Shown here one piece after another: positions 7,203 to 14,451 of a DNA stretch of 16,002 nt. Source of the DNA: CAZPHU01 sp964586285 (GTDB taxonomy: Bacteria; Fibrobacterota; Chitinivibrionia; Chitinivibrionales; CAYFVL01); contig CAZPHU010000088.1 of assembly GCA_964586285.1 (NCBI GenBank), positions 1 through 16,002 of the forward strand, read 5' to 3'. A program made the translations under genes and the position numbers. Position 1 is the stretch's first letter; every line of letters begins with the position of its first letter. The notes beneath the pieces were generated by a model. It was not told where the DNA came from. It saw only the letters and a list, made by a program, of their open reading frames with translations, and made no database searches.

Positions 7203-8159
7203 TCATCTGGACTTCTGAAAAAGCATCGGGCGCAATGCCTCCCAGAATGATACCGGTGAAACATAGGAATCCACCGCATAGTATTGATACCAGCCACAAT
7301 TTCGACCACAGGACTTCATGACTGAGCGCATCTGTCCGGCCTGCTCCGTTCCAAGCCACTCCGATAGATCCTGTGTACGCAGATCGGGGCCTTTAGTCGA
7401 AAGGATATGGCATGGATAATACAGCCGGCCGTCCGGAGCTATAATCACCGATGCCGAGGAGCACCGTTTCCGACGATACGCTCCAAAATACCCCTGTGGC
7501 GTATGAATAGTATCCGGAAAGCGTCTGCGAAGGTTAAGTAGTTTCTTTTCCAACAGGTCGATATCCGGGAAACAATCATCGGCATCATCCATCGGACTCG
7601 CCGGAATGATCACGATATTTGCCCCGGTCTTGTGACAAAGCTCAACTTTCTCATCCAGAGCGTCGACGGAATCCTTTGTAACCACCGTTTGTACCGACAC
7701 CTGTGTGGGCAGAGCGCAAAGCCTTGGTAATACTTCAAACATCTCCAGATTTCCATGTCCTTCATCGATCGAAACGTGAAGAAAATCGATAAAAGGAGCA
7801 TATTTTTCAAGCGGCCTGCTCAGAAGTTTCTTATCACTTGTGGTAAATAGAAGATAGAAGTTTTTTTCGCGGGCATAGTGCAAAAGCTCCTCAATATCCT
7901 CGCGCAGAAGCGGCTCTCCCCCCTCGAAACTGGTCATCAGCACGGATGATCTGGAGAGATTGTCCAGAATAGCCTTTATCTCCCGGGTAGAAAGATCTTG
8001 TGATCCGTTTTTGCGCACGTTACAAAACGGGCAACCGAAATGACATCGCGACGTCACCTTAAATGATGCGTAGAAGGGATAAACGGCTTCACGCTTCAGA
8101 AAATTGCTCAAAAGCCCTTTGACAGTCGGGATATAAGCCGAGGGGCGAAGTATTCTCAC
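7203..8159 (-). CDS. Radical SAM protein with twitch/SPASM-like C-terminus
   Basis: 318 residues. The canonical radical SAM cluster motif C39-x3-C43-x2-C46 sits in SRCHFGCPFCNV, followed by the SAM-contacting EGGEPLL at 79-85. The C-terminal part has C233, then a Gly-turn (APDGRLYYPC) ending at C250, then C284-x3-C288 (CGRNC). This spacing resembles a 'twitch' domain holding one auxiliary iron-sulfur cluster, as in SPASM-related peptide- or cofactor-modifying enzymes. The substrate is not evident, and no precursor-peptide gene is visible beside it. Translation starts at GTG 8159, which overlaps the TGA of the rlpA-like gene (GTGA). A GGAG lies 8 nt upstream, inside that gene. It is the last gene of the pyrKD-rlpA operon. 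Alternatives include a HpnH-like or another lipid- or polymer-modifying radical SAM enzyme. Confidence 0.9.
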   Translation of the reverse strand: MRILRPSAYIPTVKGLLSNFLKREAVYPFYASFKVTSRCHFGCPFCNVRKNGSQDLSTREIKAILDNLSRSSVLMTSFEGGEPLLREDIEELLHYAREKNFYLLFTTSDKKLLSRPLEKYAPFIDFLHVSIDEGHGNLEMFEVLPRLCALPTQVSVQTVVTKDSVDALDEKVELCHKTGANIVIIPASPMDDADDCFPDIDLLEKKLLNLRRRFPDTIHTPQGYFGAYRRKRCSSASVIIAPDGRLYYPCHILSTKGPDLRTQDLSEWLGTEQAGQMRSVMKSCGRNCGWYQYYAVDSYVSPVSFWEALRPMLFQKSR

Positions 8160-8692
8160 TGCTTGATCTCCAATCTTACCCGGGCGGTCCCGGATTGAAC
8201 CATTTCAATCGCCTTTGCCGCGCCCAGCGAAAGATCGATCACTCGATTTCCCACAAATGGTCCGCGATCATTTATTCGGACGATTACCGATCTGTTGTTC
8301 GAGAGATTGGTAACCCGAACCATCGTTCCAAAAGGCAGCTTCTTGTGTGCGGCGGTAAGGGCGTACATATCGTAGCGTTCTCCATTTGCAGTCTGCCTGC
8401 CGTGAAATTTGTGAGCATAGTATGATGCCGTCCCAACCACATAGGGAACAAATCCGGACGAGCTGCCTGCGGCGGGTTTTTCCTTGCGCTCCGCCGGCCT
8501 GCTCTTATTGCGGTTAGCTGAATACCGGTTTTTATTGGATGAAAGCTCTTCTACATTGCTTTTGCGGTATTTCGATTCGGAGAGCGATCGGCCGGATGCC
8601 CCTCTCGTGTATCGAGGGGAAGTAGCGCATCCGAGCTGCACAAGAACGCAGATCCCGATTAATGCACAAGTTTTGAGATATCGCCGACGCAT
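8156..8692 (-). CDS. rlpA: RlpA-like lytic transglycosylase, probable lipoprotein
   Basis: 178 residues. The N-terminus (MRRRYLKTCALIGICVLVQLGC) is a lipoprotein-type signal with C22 as the probable lipidated residue. The -3 residue is Gln rather than the usual Leu/Val, so lipidation is likely but not certain. Residues 23-80 form a polar Ser/Lys/Arg-rich linker. Residues about 84-177 are the double-psi beta-barrel: GTASYYAHKFHGRQTANGE, YDMYALTAAHKKLPFGTMV, VRINDRGPFVGNRVIDLS. E105, D108, H116 and D142 match the conserved acidic and His residues of RlpA, which cleaves peptidoglycan strands lacking stem peptides. There is no SPOR domain, unlike E. coli RlpA, so septal targeting by that route is absent. 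The start lies 34 bp inside the 3' end of pyrD, with AAGGA 9 nt before the ATG, so expression is tied to the pyr genes. Confidence 0.93.
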   Translation of the reverse strand: MRRRYLKTCALIGICVLVQLGCATSPRYTRGASGRSLSESKYRKSNVEELSSNKNRYSANRNKSRPAERKEKPAAGSSSGFVPYVVGTASYYAHKFHGRQTANGERYDMYALTAAHKKLPFGTMVRVTNLSNNRSVIVRINDRGPFVGNRVIDLSLGAAKAIEMVQSGTARVRLEIKQ

Positions 8693-9564
8693 GTCAAATG
8701 TTCCTTCATTCCAAACTCGAGTATTCCCTCTTTTATTCTATGCGCGATGGATGGGTCGACAAAGATACCGGTTCCTATCTGAACGGCACTAGCTCCTGCC
8801 ATCAGGTATTGAAGCGCATCATCAGTATCCATAATGCCTCCAATCCCGATCACCGGAATCGAAACCGCCCTGCTTACCCGATAAGTCATGGCGACTCCCA
8901 CCGGTCTTACCGCCGGCCCCGACAATCCTCCAATACCCGCAGGCAGTACCGGCCTGCGTTTTTGTGTATCGATCACCATCCCCACGAGTGTGTTGATACA
9001 GCTAACCGCATCCGCTCCACCCCGCTGGGCCGCCTTTGCAATAGCGGTTATATCGGTCACATTCGGCGTCAGCTTGATAATAAGAGGACGGTCGGTAAGC
9101 TTGCGAAGCTTTGCGGTAAGTGACTCGATCATGTGGGGATCTGTTCCAAAAGCCAACCCTCCGTGTTTTACGTTGGGACATGACACGTTTATTTCGTACC
9201 CGAAAACATCCAGATCGTTTTCCAGACGCCGCAAAACTTCGATGTATTCCTCTTCGGTCGATCCGGCCACGTTTGGGATTATCGCGCAGGGAAGTCTGTC
9301 CAGAAAAGGCATCTTATCGGCGATGAACTTTTCAACCCCGACGTTTGCAAGCCCTATAGAATTAAGCATCCCGGCGGGAGTTTCCACCATGCGCGGGATA
9401 TCGTTGCCCGGTCTGGGTGTAAGGGTTACCGCTTTGGTAAAAATCGCCCCGATTGATTCCAGATCAACAAGCGCCTCGTATTCACTCCCATAGCCGAATG
9501 TACCCGATGCCACCCCCACGGGATTAGGTAATTTTCTATTTCCAATCTGAACGCTCAGGTCCAT
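8659..9564 (-). CDS. pyrD: Dihydroorotate dehydrogenase B, catalytic subunit (class 1B)
   Basis: Oxidises dihydroorotate to orotate in de novo pyrimidine synthesis, passing electrons through PyrK to NAD+. The 301-residue FMN-binding TIM barrel shows PNPVGVASGTFGYG near the N-terminus, GLANVGVEKF, and the active-site loop YEINVSCPNVKHGG with catalytic C129, the cysteine that marks class 1 enzymes. It also has IKLTPNVTD, then GIGGLSGPAVRPV and the phosphate-binding VIGIGGIMDTDDALQYLMAGASAVQIGT. Its partner pyrK lies immediately upstream and overlaps by 10 bp, the usual arrangement for class 1B. AAGGA lies 6 nt before the ATG. The 3' end carries the start of the rlpA-like gene in another frame. 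All key motifs are present. Confidence 0.97.
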   Translation of the reverse strand: MDLSVQIGNRKLPNPVGVASGTFGYGSEYEALVDLESIGAIFTKAVTLTPRPGNDIPRMVETPAGMLNSIGLANVGVEKFIADKMPFLDRLPCAIIPNVAGSTEEEYIEVLRRLENDLDVFGYEINVSCPNVKHGGLAFGTDPHMIESLTAKLRKLTDRPLIIKLTPNVTDITAIAKAAQRGGADAVSCINTLVGMVIDTQKRRPVLPAGIGGLSGPAVRPVGVAMTYRVSRAVSIPVIGIGGIMDTDDALQYLMAGASAVQIGTGIFVDPSIAHRIKEGILEFGMKEHLTCVGDISKLVH

Positions 9565-10331
9565 ATCACATCCTTACTGTCGAAAATGGGCCCCTCTTTA
9601 CACACTCGTGCATACCCCGGCTCCCGCACAACTTTGATTACACATCCCATGCATGCCCCTACCCCGCAAGCCATCACCTGCTCCATGGAGACCTGACACA
9701 TAATCCCATGTTCCTGAGCAAATTGGTGACACGCCTTTAGCATCGGGTTTGGACCACATCCATACATAACGGCTTTTGTCAGTTTTTGATTGTCGATTTG
9801 ATGAAGGTAATCGATTGTGGTTCCATGAAACCCCAAAGACCCGTCATCGGTACAAACCTTGGGATCGACCGCCGAAAAGGAGTCGATTTGCAAAACAAGA
9901 TCCTTTGAGCGAGCCCCGAACACAAAAAGCGGCTTAAACCCGTCGTGAATAAGTCTGTCGGTCCAAAAAAGCATCGGACCGATCCCCACTCCTCCGGCAA
10001 TAATTATAGGAAGCTCATCGCTTTCCGGCGGCAGGAAAGTATTACCCAGCGGTCCGATAACATCGAGAGTGTCCCCCCGGCGCTTACCCGCAAGTATCTG
10101 GGTAGCGGTCCCTCGCCGCTGGTATATCACCGATACGCTGCCGGCTTGCGGATCGTAGCCGGAGAAGGCAAAGGGCCGCCGCAGAAGCGGAACGCTTTGC
10201 CCGGTGACCCGAAGAGTAAAAAACTGCCCCGGCAGCGGGATATTTGCCGCGGGATCCCAGTTAAACACCATCTCGTAGAAATCGCGGGCGATCGGACGGT
10301 TGGTCTGGACTGTTGGATAGAATTGTTTCAT
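9555..10331 (-). CDS. pyrK: Dihydroorotate dehydrogenase B, electron-transfer subunit
   Basis: The 258-residue FAD and [2Fe-2S] subunit that lets PyrD use NAD+. It shows the ferredoxin-reductase-like order: FAD-binding LLRRPFAFSG (49-58), the nucleotide-binding IIAGGVGIGPM (110-120), the C-terminal MYGCGPNPML, and the PyrK cluster ligands C222-x4-C227-x2-C230-x13-C244 in VMACGVGACMGCVIKV...YARVCKEGPIF. The length is typical. No clear ribosome site precedes the ATG at 10331, but no better start is available and the sequence from residue 1 aligns well with the family N-terminus. It is the first gene of the leftward operon, so its promoter should lie in the 460-bp divergent region. Confidence 0.96.
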   Translation of the reverse strand: MKQFYPTVQTNRPIARDFYEMVFNWDPAANIPLPGQFFTLRVTGQSVPLLRRPFAFSGYDPQAGSVSVIYQRRGTATQILAGKRRGDTLDVIGPLGNTFLPPESDELPIIIAGGVGIGPMLFWTDRLIHDGFKPLFVFGARSKDLVLQIDSFSAVDPKVCTDDGSLGFHGTTIDYLHQIDNQKLTKAVMYGCGPNPMLKACHQFAQEHGIMCQVSMEQVMACGVGACMGCVIKVVREPGYARVCKEGPIFDSKDVIWT

Positions 10332-10601
10332 AGGCTGTATAAGTTACTGATTTTTACCTGGATGTAAGTTATCAATTCAGCATCATAATCGAGATTTATG
10401 GAAAAAAGAAAGAAATGAGTCTTTTTATCACGAACCAATCGAACAAATTAAAATAGCTAAAGACCAGTGATTATTGAAATTCATGATCAGCTTATGTTTC
10501 GAGCGCTTGTATTTTAGATCTTTGTTGTGATTATAATTTCGAGACCGGTTTTTTTGAAGTGTTTTCGTTTATCCCATCATTGCTCCTCAATTCGAGCGGG
10601 T

Positions 10602-10628
10602 TTGATCGGTAAATATGATTTGGATCAA
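10602..10628. promoter_or_regulatory. TTGATC-N15-GATCAA dyad, possible operator
   Basis: Perfect 6-bp inverted arms at 10602-10607 and 10623-10628, about 165 bp upstream of the rightward radical SAM gene. The half-sites resemble those of FNR/CRP-type regulators, but the 15-bp spacer is far longer than those use, so no factor is proposed. Confidence 0.25.
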
Positions 10629-10683
10629 GGCGTAATATTATTTTTGAAACCTTTATTGAACAACCATTTAACTGAGAGACATA

Positions 10684-10712
10684 GCTGATTGCTCTTTCGG
10701 CATCAGCCTTTT
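10684..10712 (+). promoter_or_regulatory. Terminator-like hairpin in the leader of the glycan cassette
   Basis: GCTGATTGC (10684-10692) pairs with GCATCAGC (10700-10707) with one bulged base and a 7-nt loop, then CTTTT. It ends about 80 nt before the GTG start of the radical SAM gene. The T-run is short, so it would be a weak terminator or attenuator if it is transcribed. Confidence 0.35.
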
Positions 10713-10792
10713 ACGTTGCTCGGTTTTTTGATGTTTCTTTATTTAAGATTGAATTGTACTCCCTATGAGCTGCTGTCGCATTTGAGGTTTTT

Positions 10793-12226
10793 GTGAGAAA
10801 GATCCTTTTTGTCGAGCCCCCTCCAACACTCGATTGGTCACATAACTCCAGAATTTCCAAAGCCGGTCGCAGGCATCCATGCCTAAACGAAACCGGTGAA
10901 CAAACATACAGTTACCAAAATCTTTCATGTGCCGCGGTTTTAAGAGAAAACGGCTATGATGTCGGTTATATTCATAGTCCGACGCAGCGTCTGAATATTG
11001 CCGAGACCCAAAAACGGATAGATACGGAAAAACCGGATGCCCTTGTTATAATGGTTGAGCATATAAATGTCAAAGTTGCCTATGCAGTGAGTGATCACTC
11101 AAAAAAAATGGGCGTCAAGGTCATATGGGTGGGCCCCTTTGTAACAGCGCTTCATGAAACCGAAATTAAAAATGATTGCGTTGATTTCATTCTCAGAAAA
11201 GAGTGGGACTACTCCGTTCTGGAGCTGATCAGGAACCTGGAGCAGAGTGGAAAACTGGAAAATGTAGCGGGGCTGACATGGATAGACAGCCGGGGAGATG
11301 TTCAAAAAAATCCCGATGTCGCAATGATAGAAGATCTCGACAGTCTTCCTATTCCCGCTTATGACCTGCTGGATCTGAGTAAATTTTATGAGAGCGTTTT
11401 CATCCGCTTTCCGGCTGCAACCATGATCACCTCCAGGGGCTGTCCGTTTAATTGCATCTACTGTAGTTATCCTCAAACGATATACAGCCATAAACATAGA
11501 GTTATGTCTCCTCAGCGTGTGCTTAAGGAGATAAAGTACCTGGTCAACGATCTTGGTGTGAAAGAGATTCGCATTGACGACGATACGTTTGATATCAAAA
11601 AAGACCGTGTAATTGAAATCTGCAAACTGATAAGCAGTGAAAAGCTGGATTTCACCTTCTCCGTTCAGTGCAGGCCGCAGTTGATGACCGATGAGGAAGC
11701 ACACTGGTTAAAAAAGGCCGGCTGCAGGATGGTTCTCTATGGAGTAGAGTCGGGGAATGAGGAGATTCTTAAGCAAATCAGAAAAAGTACCACAAAGGAT
11801 GAGATACGCAGGGGCGTAAAAATCGCAAAGAAACACGGCCTGGATGTACTCAATTGCGTCATGCTCGGGTTTTTCTGGGATACAAAAGAAACAGTAGAGG
11901 AAACAATAAGATTCGCATTTGAATTGAATGCGGAGTTTACGCAGGTCGCGGCTCCCACCCCTTTACCAGGAACCGACTACTTCAATCTTCTAAGTGAAAA
12001 CAATTGCTTTCTCAGCAATGACTGGGAAAAACACGACAGTGTTCACAATTCATCCGTGGAACTCCCATACTTAACAAATGACGATCTTAACCAATACTTG
12101 AAAACCTTTTATCGTCGTTATTACAGACGACCGGAATATCTGTGGATGATGTTTTTGAGAACCTTTAGATCCTGGGGAAATTTCAAACAAAGCCTTCGTA
12201 AATTTAACGTCTTATTCACGAAATGA
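10793..12226 (+). CDS. B12-binding-domain-type radical SAM enzyme
   Basis: 477 residues. Residues about 1-145 have the Rossmann-like layout of the cobalamin-binding domain found in front of BchE/P-methylase-like radical SAM enzymes (ILFVEPPP at the start, RENGYDVGYI, DALVIMVEH, GVKVIWVGPFVTAL). The classical DxHxxG cobalamin ligand motif is not seen, which is common in this class. The radical SAM core follows with C217-x3-C221-x2-C224 in TSRGCPFNCIYCSYP, then IRIDDDTFDI, ECGN-like VESGNEEIL and VAAPTPLPGTDYFN. Such enzymes methylate or rearrange unactivated carbons, and related ones occur in many surface-glycan and natural-product clusters; the substrate here is unknown. It starts at GTG 10793, 5 nt after GAGG. 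Its stop overlaps the start of the next glycosyltransferase (ATGA), so the two are translationally coupled. A role in modifying the same glycan or its lipid carrier is inferred. Confidence 0.92.
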   Translation: MRKILFVEPPPTLDWSHNSRISKAGRRHPCLNETGEQTYSYQNLSCAAVLRENGYDVGYIHSPTQRLNIAETQKRIDTEKPDALVIMVEHINVKVAYAVSDHSKKMGVKVIWVGPFVTALHETEIKNDCVDFILRKEWDYSVLELIRNLEQSGKLENVAGLTWIDSRGDVQKNPDVAMIEDLDSLPIPAYDLLDLSKFYESVFIRFPAATMITSRGCPFNCIYCSYPQTIYSHKHRVMSPQRVLKEIKYLVNDLGVKEIRIDDDTFDIKKDRVIEICKLISSEKLDFTFSVQCRPQLMTDEEAHWLKKAGCRMVLYGVESGNEEILKQIRKSTTKDEIRRGVKIAKKHGLDVLNCVMLGFFWDTKETVEETIRFAFELNAEFTQVAAPTPLPGTDYFNLLSENNCFLSNDWEKHDSVHNSSVELPYLTNDDLNQYLKTFYRRYYRRPEYLWMMFLRTFRSWGNFKQSLRKFNVLFTK

Positions 12227-13359
12227 AGTTTTTGCTCATATCACCCTTTACAGGTGCCAGCGGCAGCACTATCCGTTATTTGAATATGGCAACGGAGCTT
12301 AGGCGCTTGGGCCATTCTGTCGTTTATGTAGACCGAAAAGCGCTTCGCGGCAAAAATCTCTTTGAGTCCAAAAGCGTATTTCATTATAGCTGCTCATCTA
12401 CAGGCATACTGGCCCTGGATGTATTTATTTCCCTTCTTTACAATGTTGCGATATTAATTAAACACGCCGATTGCGACGTTTTCTATGCATTGAAACCAGC
12501 ACCAAACAACTGTGTAGTTGCGCTCCTTGCAAAGCTGTTGGGTAAAAAGGTTATTTTGGATGTAGATGATCTTGATTACGAGTATTTGAACCCCGGAAAA
12601 GCAAAGCAAATTTATAGGTTCTTCTTCGATTTTTTTCCCAGGTTTTTCCCTCTAATTACATATCATACCTGTAATCTAAAAGAATACCTCAAAGCGCATG
12701 CGAATGTTGCGGAAAGTAATCTCTTCTATTTGGCCCAGGGCGTCTCCTACGATTTTCTCAAGATATCACCGGAAAAATACGAACCCCGAAAAAAGTCTAT
12801 TATTTACGTTGCGACTCTGGGAATCACTTCCGATTTTATGGATCTTATTCCGATGCTTTCCGATTTATGCCGCCAAAACCCCGACCTTACCGTCAGTATA
12901 GTTGGGGATGGATGCAGAAAAACCGAATTCCAGGAGATGGTACATGCTCTTGGTATACAAGAGCAGATCTGCTTTAAAGGCCTGATAAGCCACTCCGAAC
13001 TTCCCAATTTCCTTTCGCAACACACTATAGGTATCAACTACATGAGGCCTTCCAAAGTAAACCGATGCAGGGCGATTCTAAAGTTGCGGGAGTATCTGGC
13101 CTGCGGTTTAGAAGTTGTGTGCAACGACATGGGTGATGCGCAATTGTTTCAACACCATATAGAAATAGTGGATACAATAGAGGGCATGAAAGATAAAATC
13201 AATGCCATACTAAGCAAACCATTTTGCTGCAACACTGCCGGACGCAGACACATTGAAGATAACTTTCGATGGGATTTAATCATTGCCAATTTGCTGGAAG
13301 ACAAAAATATATCGACAAACGACGCACTTTACAAATATGAAGGACATCGCGGCTCATGA
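12223..13359 (+). CDS. Glycosyltransferase, GT4-like (divergent)
   Basis: 378 residues with the GT-B pattern: FLLISPFTGASGSTIRYLNMA at the N-terminus, GKKVILDVDDLDYEYL in the middle (as in GT4 enzymes that begin their second half near a 'DxDD' strand), VATLG and VSIVGDGCRKTEFQEMV, then KLREYLACGLEVVCND. The last segment is where GT4 enzymes carry EX7E. The second Glu is present (E290), but the residue eight before it is Cys rather than Glu, so the motif is incomplete. Activity on an unusual donor, or reduced activity, is possible. There is no separate ribosome site; the ATG lies in the overlap with the upstream gene, which argues for coupled translation. The gene ends in another ATGA overlap. 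Confidence 0.87.
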   Translation: MKFLLISPFTGASGSTIRYLNMATELRRLGHSVVYVDRKALRGKNLFESKSVFHYSCSSTGILALDVFISLLYNVAILIKHADCDVFYALKPAPNNCVVALLAKLLGKKVILDVDDLDYEYLNPGKAKQIYRFFFDFFPRFFPLITYHTCNLKEYLKAHANVAESNLFYLAQGVSYDFLKISPEKYEPRKKSIIYVATLGITSDFMDLIPMLSDLCRQNPDLTVSIVGDGCRKTEFQEMVHALGIQEQICFKGLISHSELPNFLSQHTIGINYMRPSKVNRCRAILKLREYLACGLEVVCNDMGDAQLFQHHIEIVDTIEGMKDKINAILSKPFCCNTAGRRHIEDNFRWDLIIANLLEDKNISTNDALYKYEGHRGS

Positions 13360-14438
13360 AAATCGGCATCGACATAAAAGCATTTAAAAACGGGACCACC
13401 GGTATTGCCAGACACATAAAAAGTATGGTCTCACATATGCTGGAGATCGATAAGAAAAACGAGTACTATCTATTTGAGCCGCGTTCAAGCAATCAAATTG
13501 AATCAAACGATCAAGTTCATGTAGTAGCTTCTAACTGCCGCTTACCTGGAACAATTTGGCTCGAAACTTATGTTCCATACTACATTAAACGATACAACAT
13601 CGATGTCTTCTGGGCAGCGGAACAAATATGTCCTCTTCTTTTCAAAGGTAAAACCAAAATAATCACGACGATTTACGATTTTGCCTACATTCACTATCCG
13701 CAAACACTTCAAACCACAAATTATTTGATACAAAAATTCCTCACTCCGGCGACGATGATAAGAAGTGATGCAGTCATCACCATATCTGATTATGTACGGC
13801 AGGAAGTACTTTCCTTTTTTGGTAAATACGCATCGCATAAAGTTTATTCCATTCCCTGCGGCGGACCCGGATGGACTACTCCCGCGAATTATAATAAAAA
13901 AGATCGAGGAAATTATCTTTTCTTTGCGGGCAACTTTGAGCAGCGCAAGAACATCATTGCGGTAATTAAGGCATTAGAGATCCTCAAACAAAAGGGCACC
14001 TCTATTCCCTTATACATCGCAGGTCCCAAAGGGTGGAAAAATTCTGATATCAGATCTTACTTAGAAAACTCGAAAATCAAAAACGATGTGCACCATCTTG
14101 GATACATATCAGAAGAAGATCTTAAATATCACTACCTGCACTGTCGCGCTTTAGTTTATCCTTCACTCTATGAAGGATTCGGTCTGCCTGTTTTGGAGGC
14201 TTTGTCTTTGGATTGCCCGGTAATCACCTCCAAGGGAACGGTGATGGAGGAGATAGGTAAAGATGCAGTGATTCTGGCCGATCCGAGAAAACCGGAGGAA
14301 ATCGCACAAGCCGTACAGACGATCATGACAGATAAACAAAGAGTGGAAGGGCTGTTGAGAAACAAAGATGCCGTTCTGACGAAGTACACCTGGGCCAAAT
14401 CCGCTGAAAAGCTCCTAAACCTTGCGGCATCTTTATAG
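13356..14438 (+). CDS. GT4-family glycosyltransferase
   Basis: 360 residues, full length for the family. The N-terminal domain begins KIGIDIKAFKNGTTGIARHI, the Gly-rich acceptor loop of mannosyltransferase-like GT4 enzymes, and has TTIYDFAYIHYP and AVITISDYVRQEV, seen in WsaF/MtfB-like enzymes. The donor domain shows YLFFAGNFEQRKN, PLYIAGPKGW and HHLGYISEEDLKYHY, then the complete EX7E motif at E273 and E281 in YEGFGLPVLEALSLDCPVI. Its ATG overlaps the stop of the previous gene (ATGA), so it is the third member of the cassette. It probably adds the next sugar, perhaps mannose or a related hexose, but the specificity is not proven. The stop lies 13 bp from the stop of the convergent flippase, with no hairpin between them. 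Confidence 0.94.
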   Translation: MKIGIDIKAFKNGTTGIARHIKSMVSHMLEIDKKNEYYLFEPRSSNQIESNDQVHVVASNCRLPGTIWLETYVPYYIKRYNIDVFWAAEQICPLLFKGKTKIITTIYDFAYIHYPQTLQTTNYLIQKFLTPATMIRSDAVITISDYVRQEVLSFFGKYASHKVYSIPCGGPGWTTPANYNKKDRGNYLFFAGNFEQRKNIIAVIKALEILKQKGTSIPLYIAGPKGWKNSDIRSYLENSKIKNDVHHLGYISEEDLKYHYLHCRALVYPSLYEGFGLPVLEALSLDCPVITSKGTVMEEIGKDAVILADPRKPEEIAQAVQTIMTDKQRVEGLLRNKDAVLTKYTWAKSAEKLLNLAASL

Positions 14439-14451
14439 CATAATTAGTTTG

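Larger units (their letters stand above)
10332..10792. other. AT-rich divergent intergenic region (pyr operon / glycan cassette)
   Basis: 460 bp, visibly richer in A and T than the flanking genes, must carry the promoter of the leftward pyr operon and the rightward radical SAM-glycosyltransferase cassette. I see no coding frame with a ribosome site and no convincing PyrR-type attenuator. Two ordered elements are a TTGATC-N15-GATCAA dyad (10602-10628) and a hairpin followed by four T's (10684-10712). Promoter boxes are too weak to call. Confidence 0.6.

Noticed and set aside
7194..7210. CCAGA/TCTGG hairpin at the end of the radical SAM gene
   Set aside because: Only 5 bp, overlaps the stop codon and lacks a T-run, so it is not credible as a terminator.
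8888..9493. A 201-codon open frame antisense to pyrD
   Set aside because: It is the mirror of a well-conserved pyrD sequence, with no ribosome site and no recognisable domain.
14439..14451. Terminator between the convergent glycosyltransferase and flippase genes
   Set aside because: The gap is only 13 bp and contains no stem.
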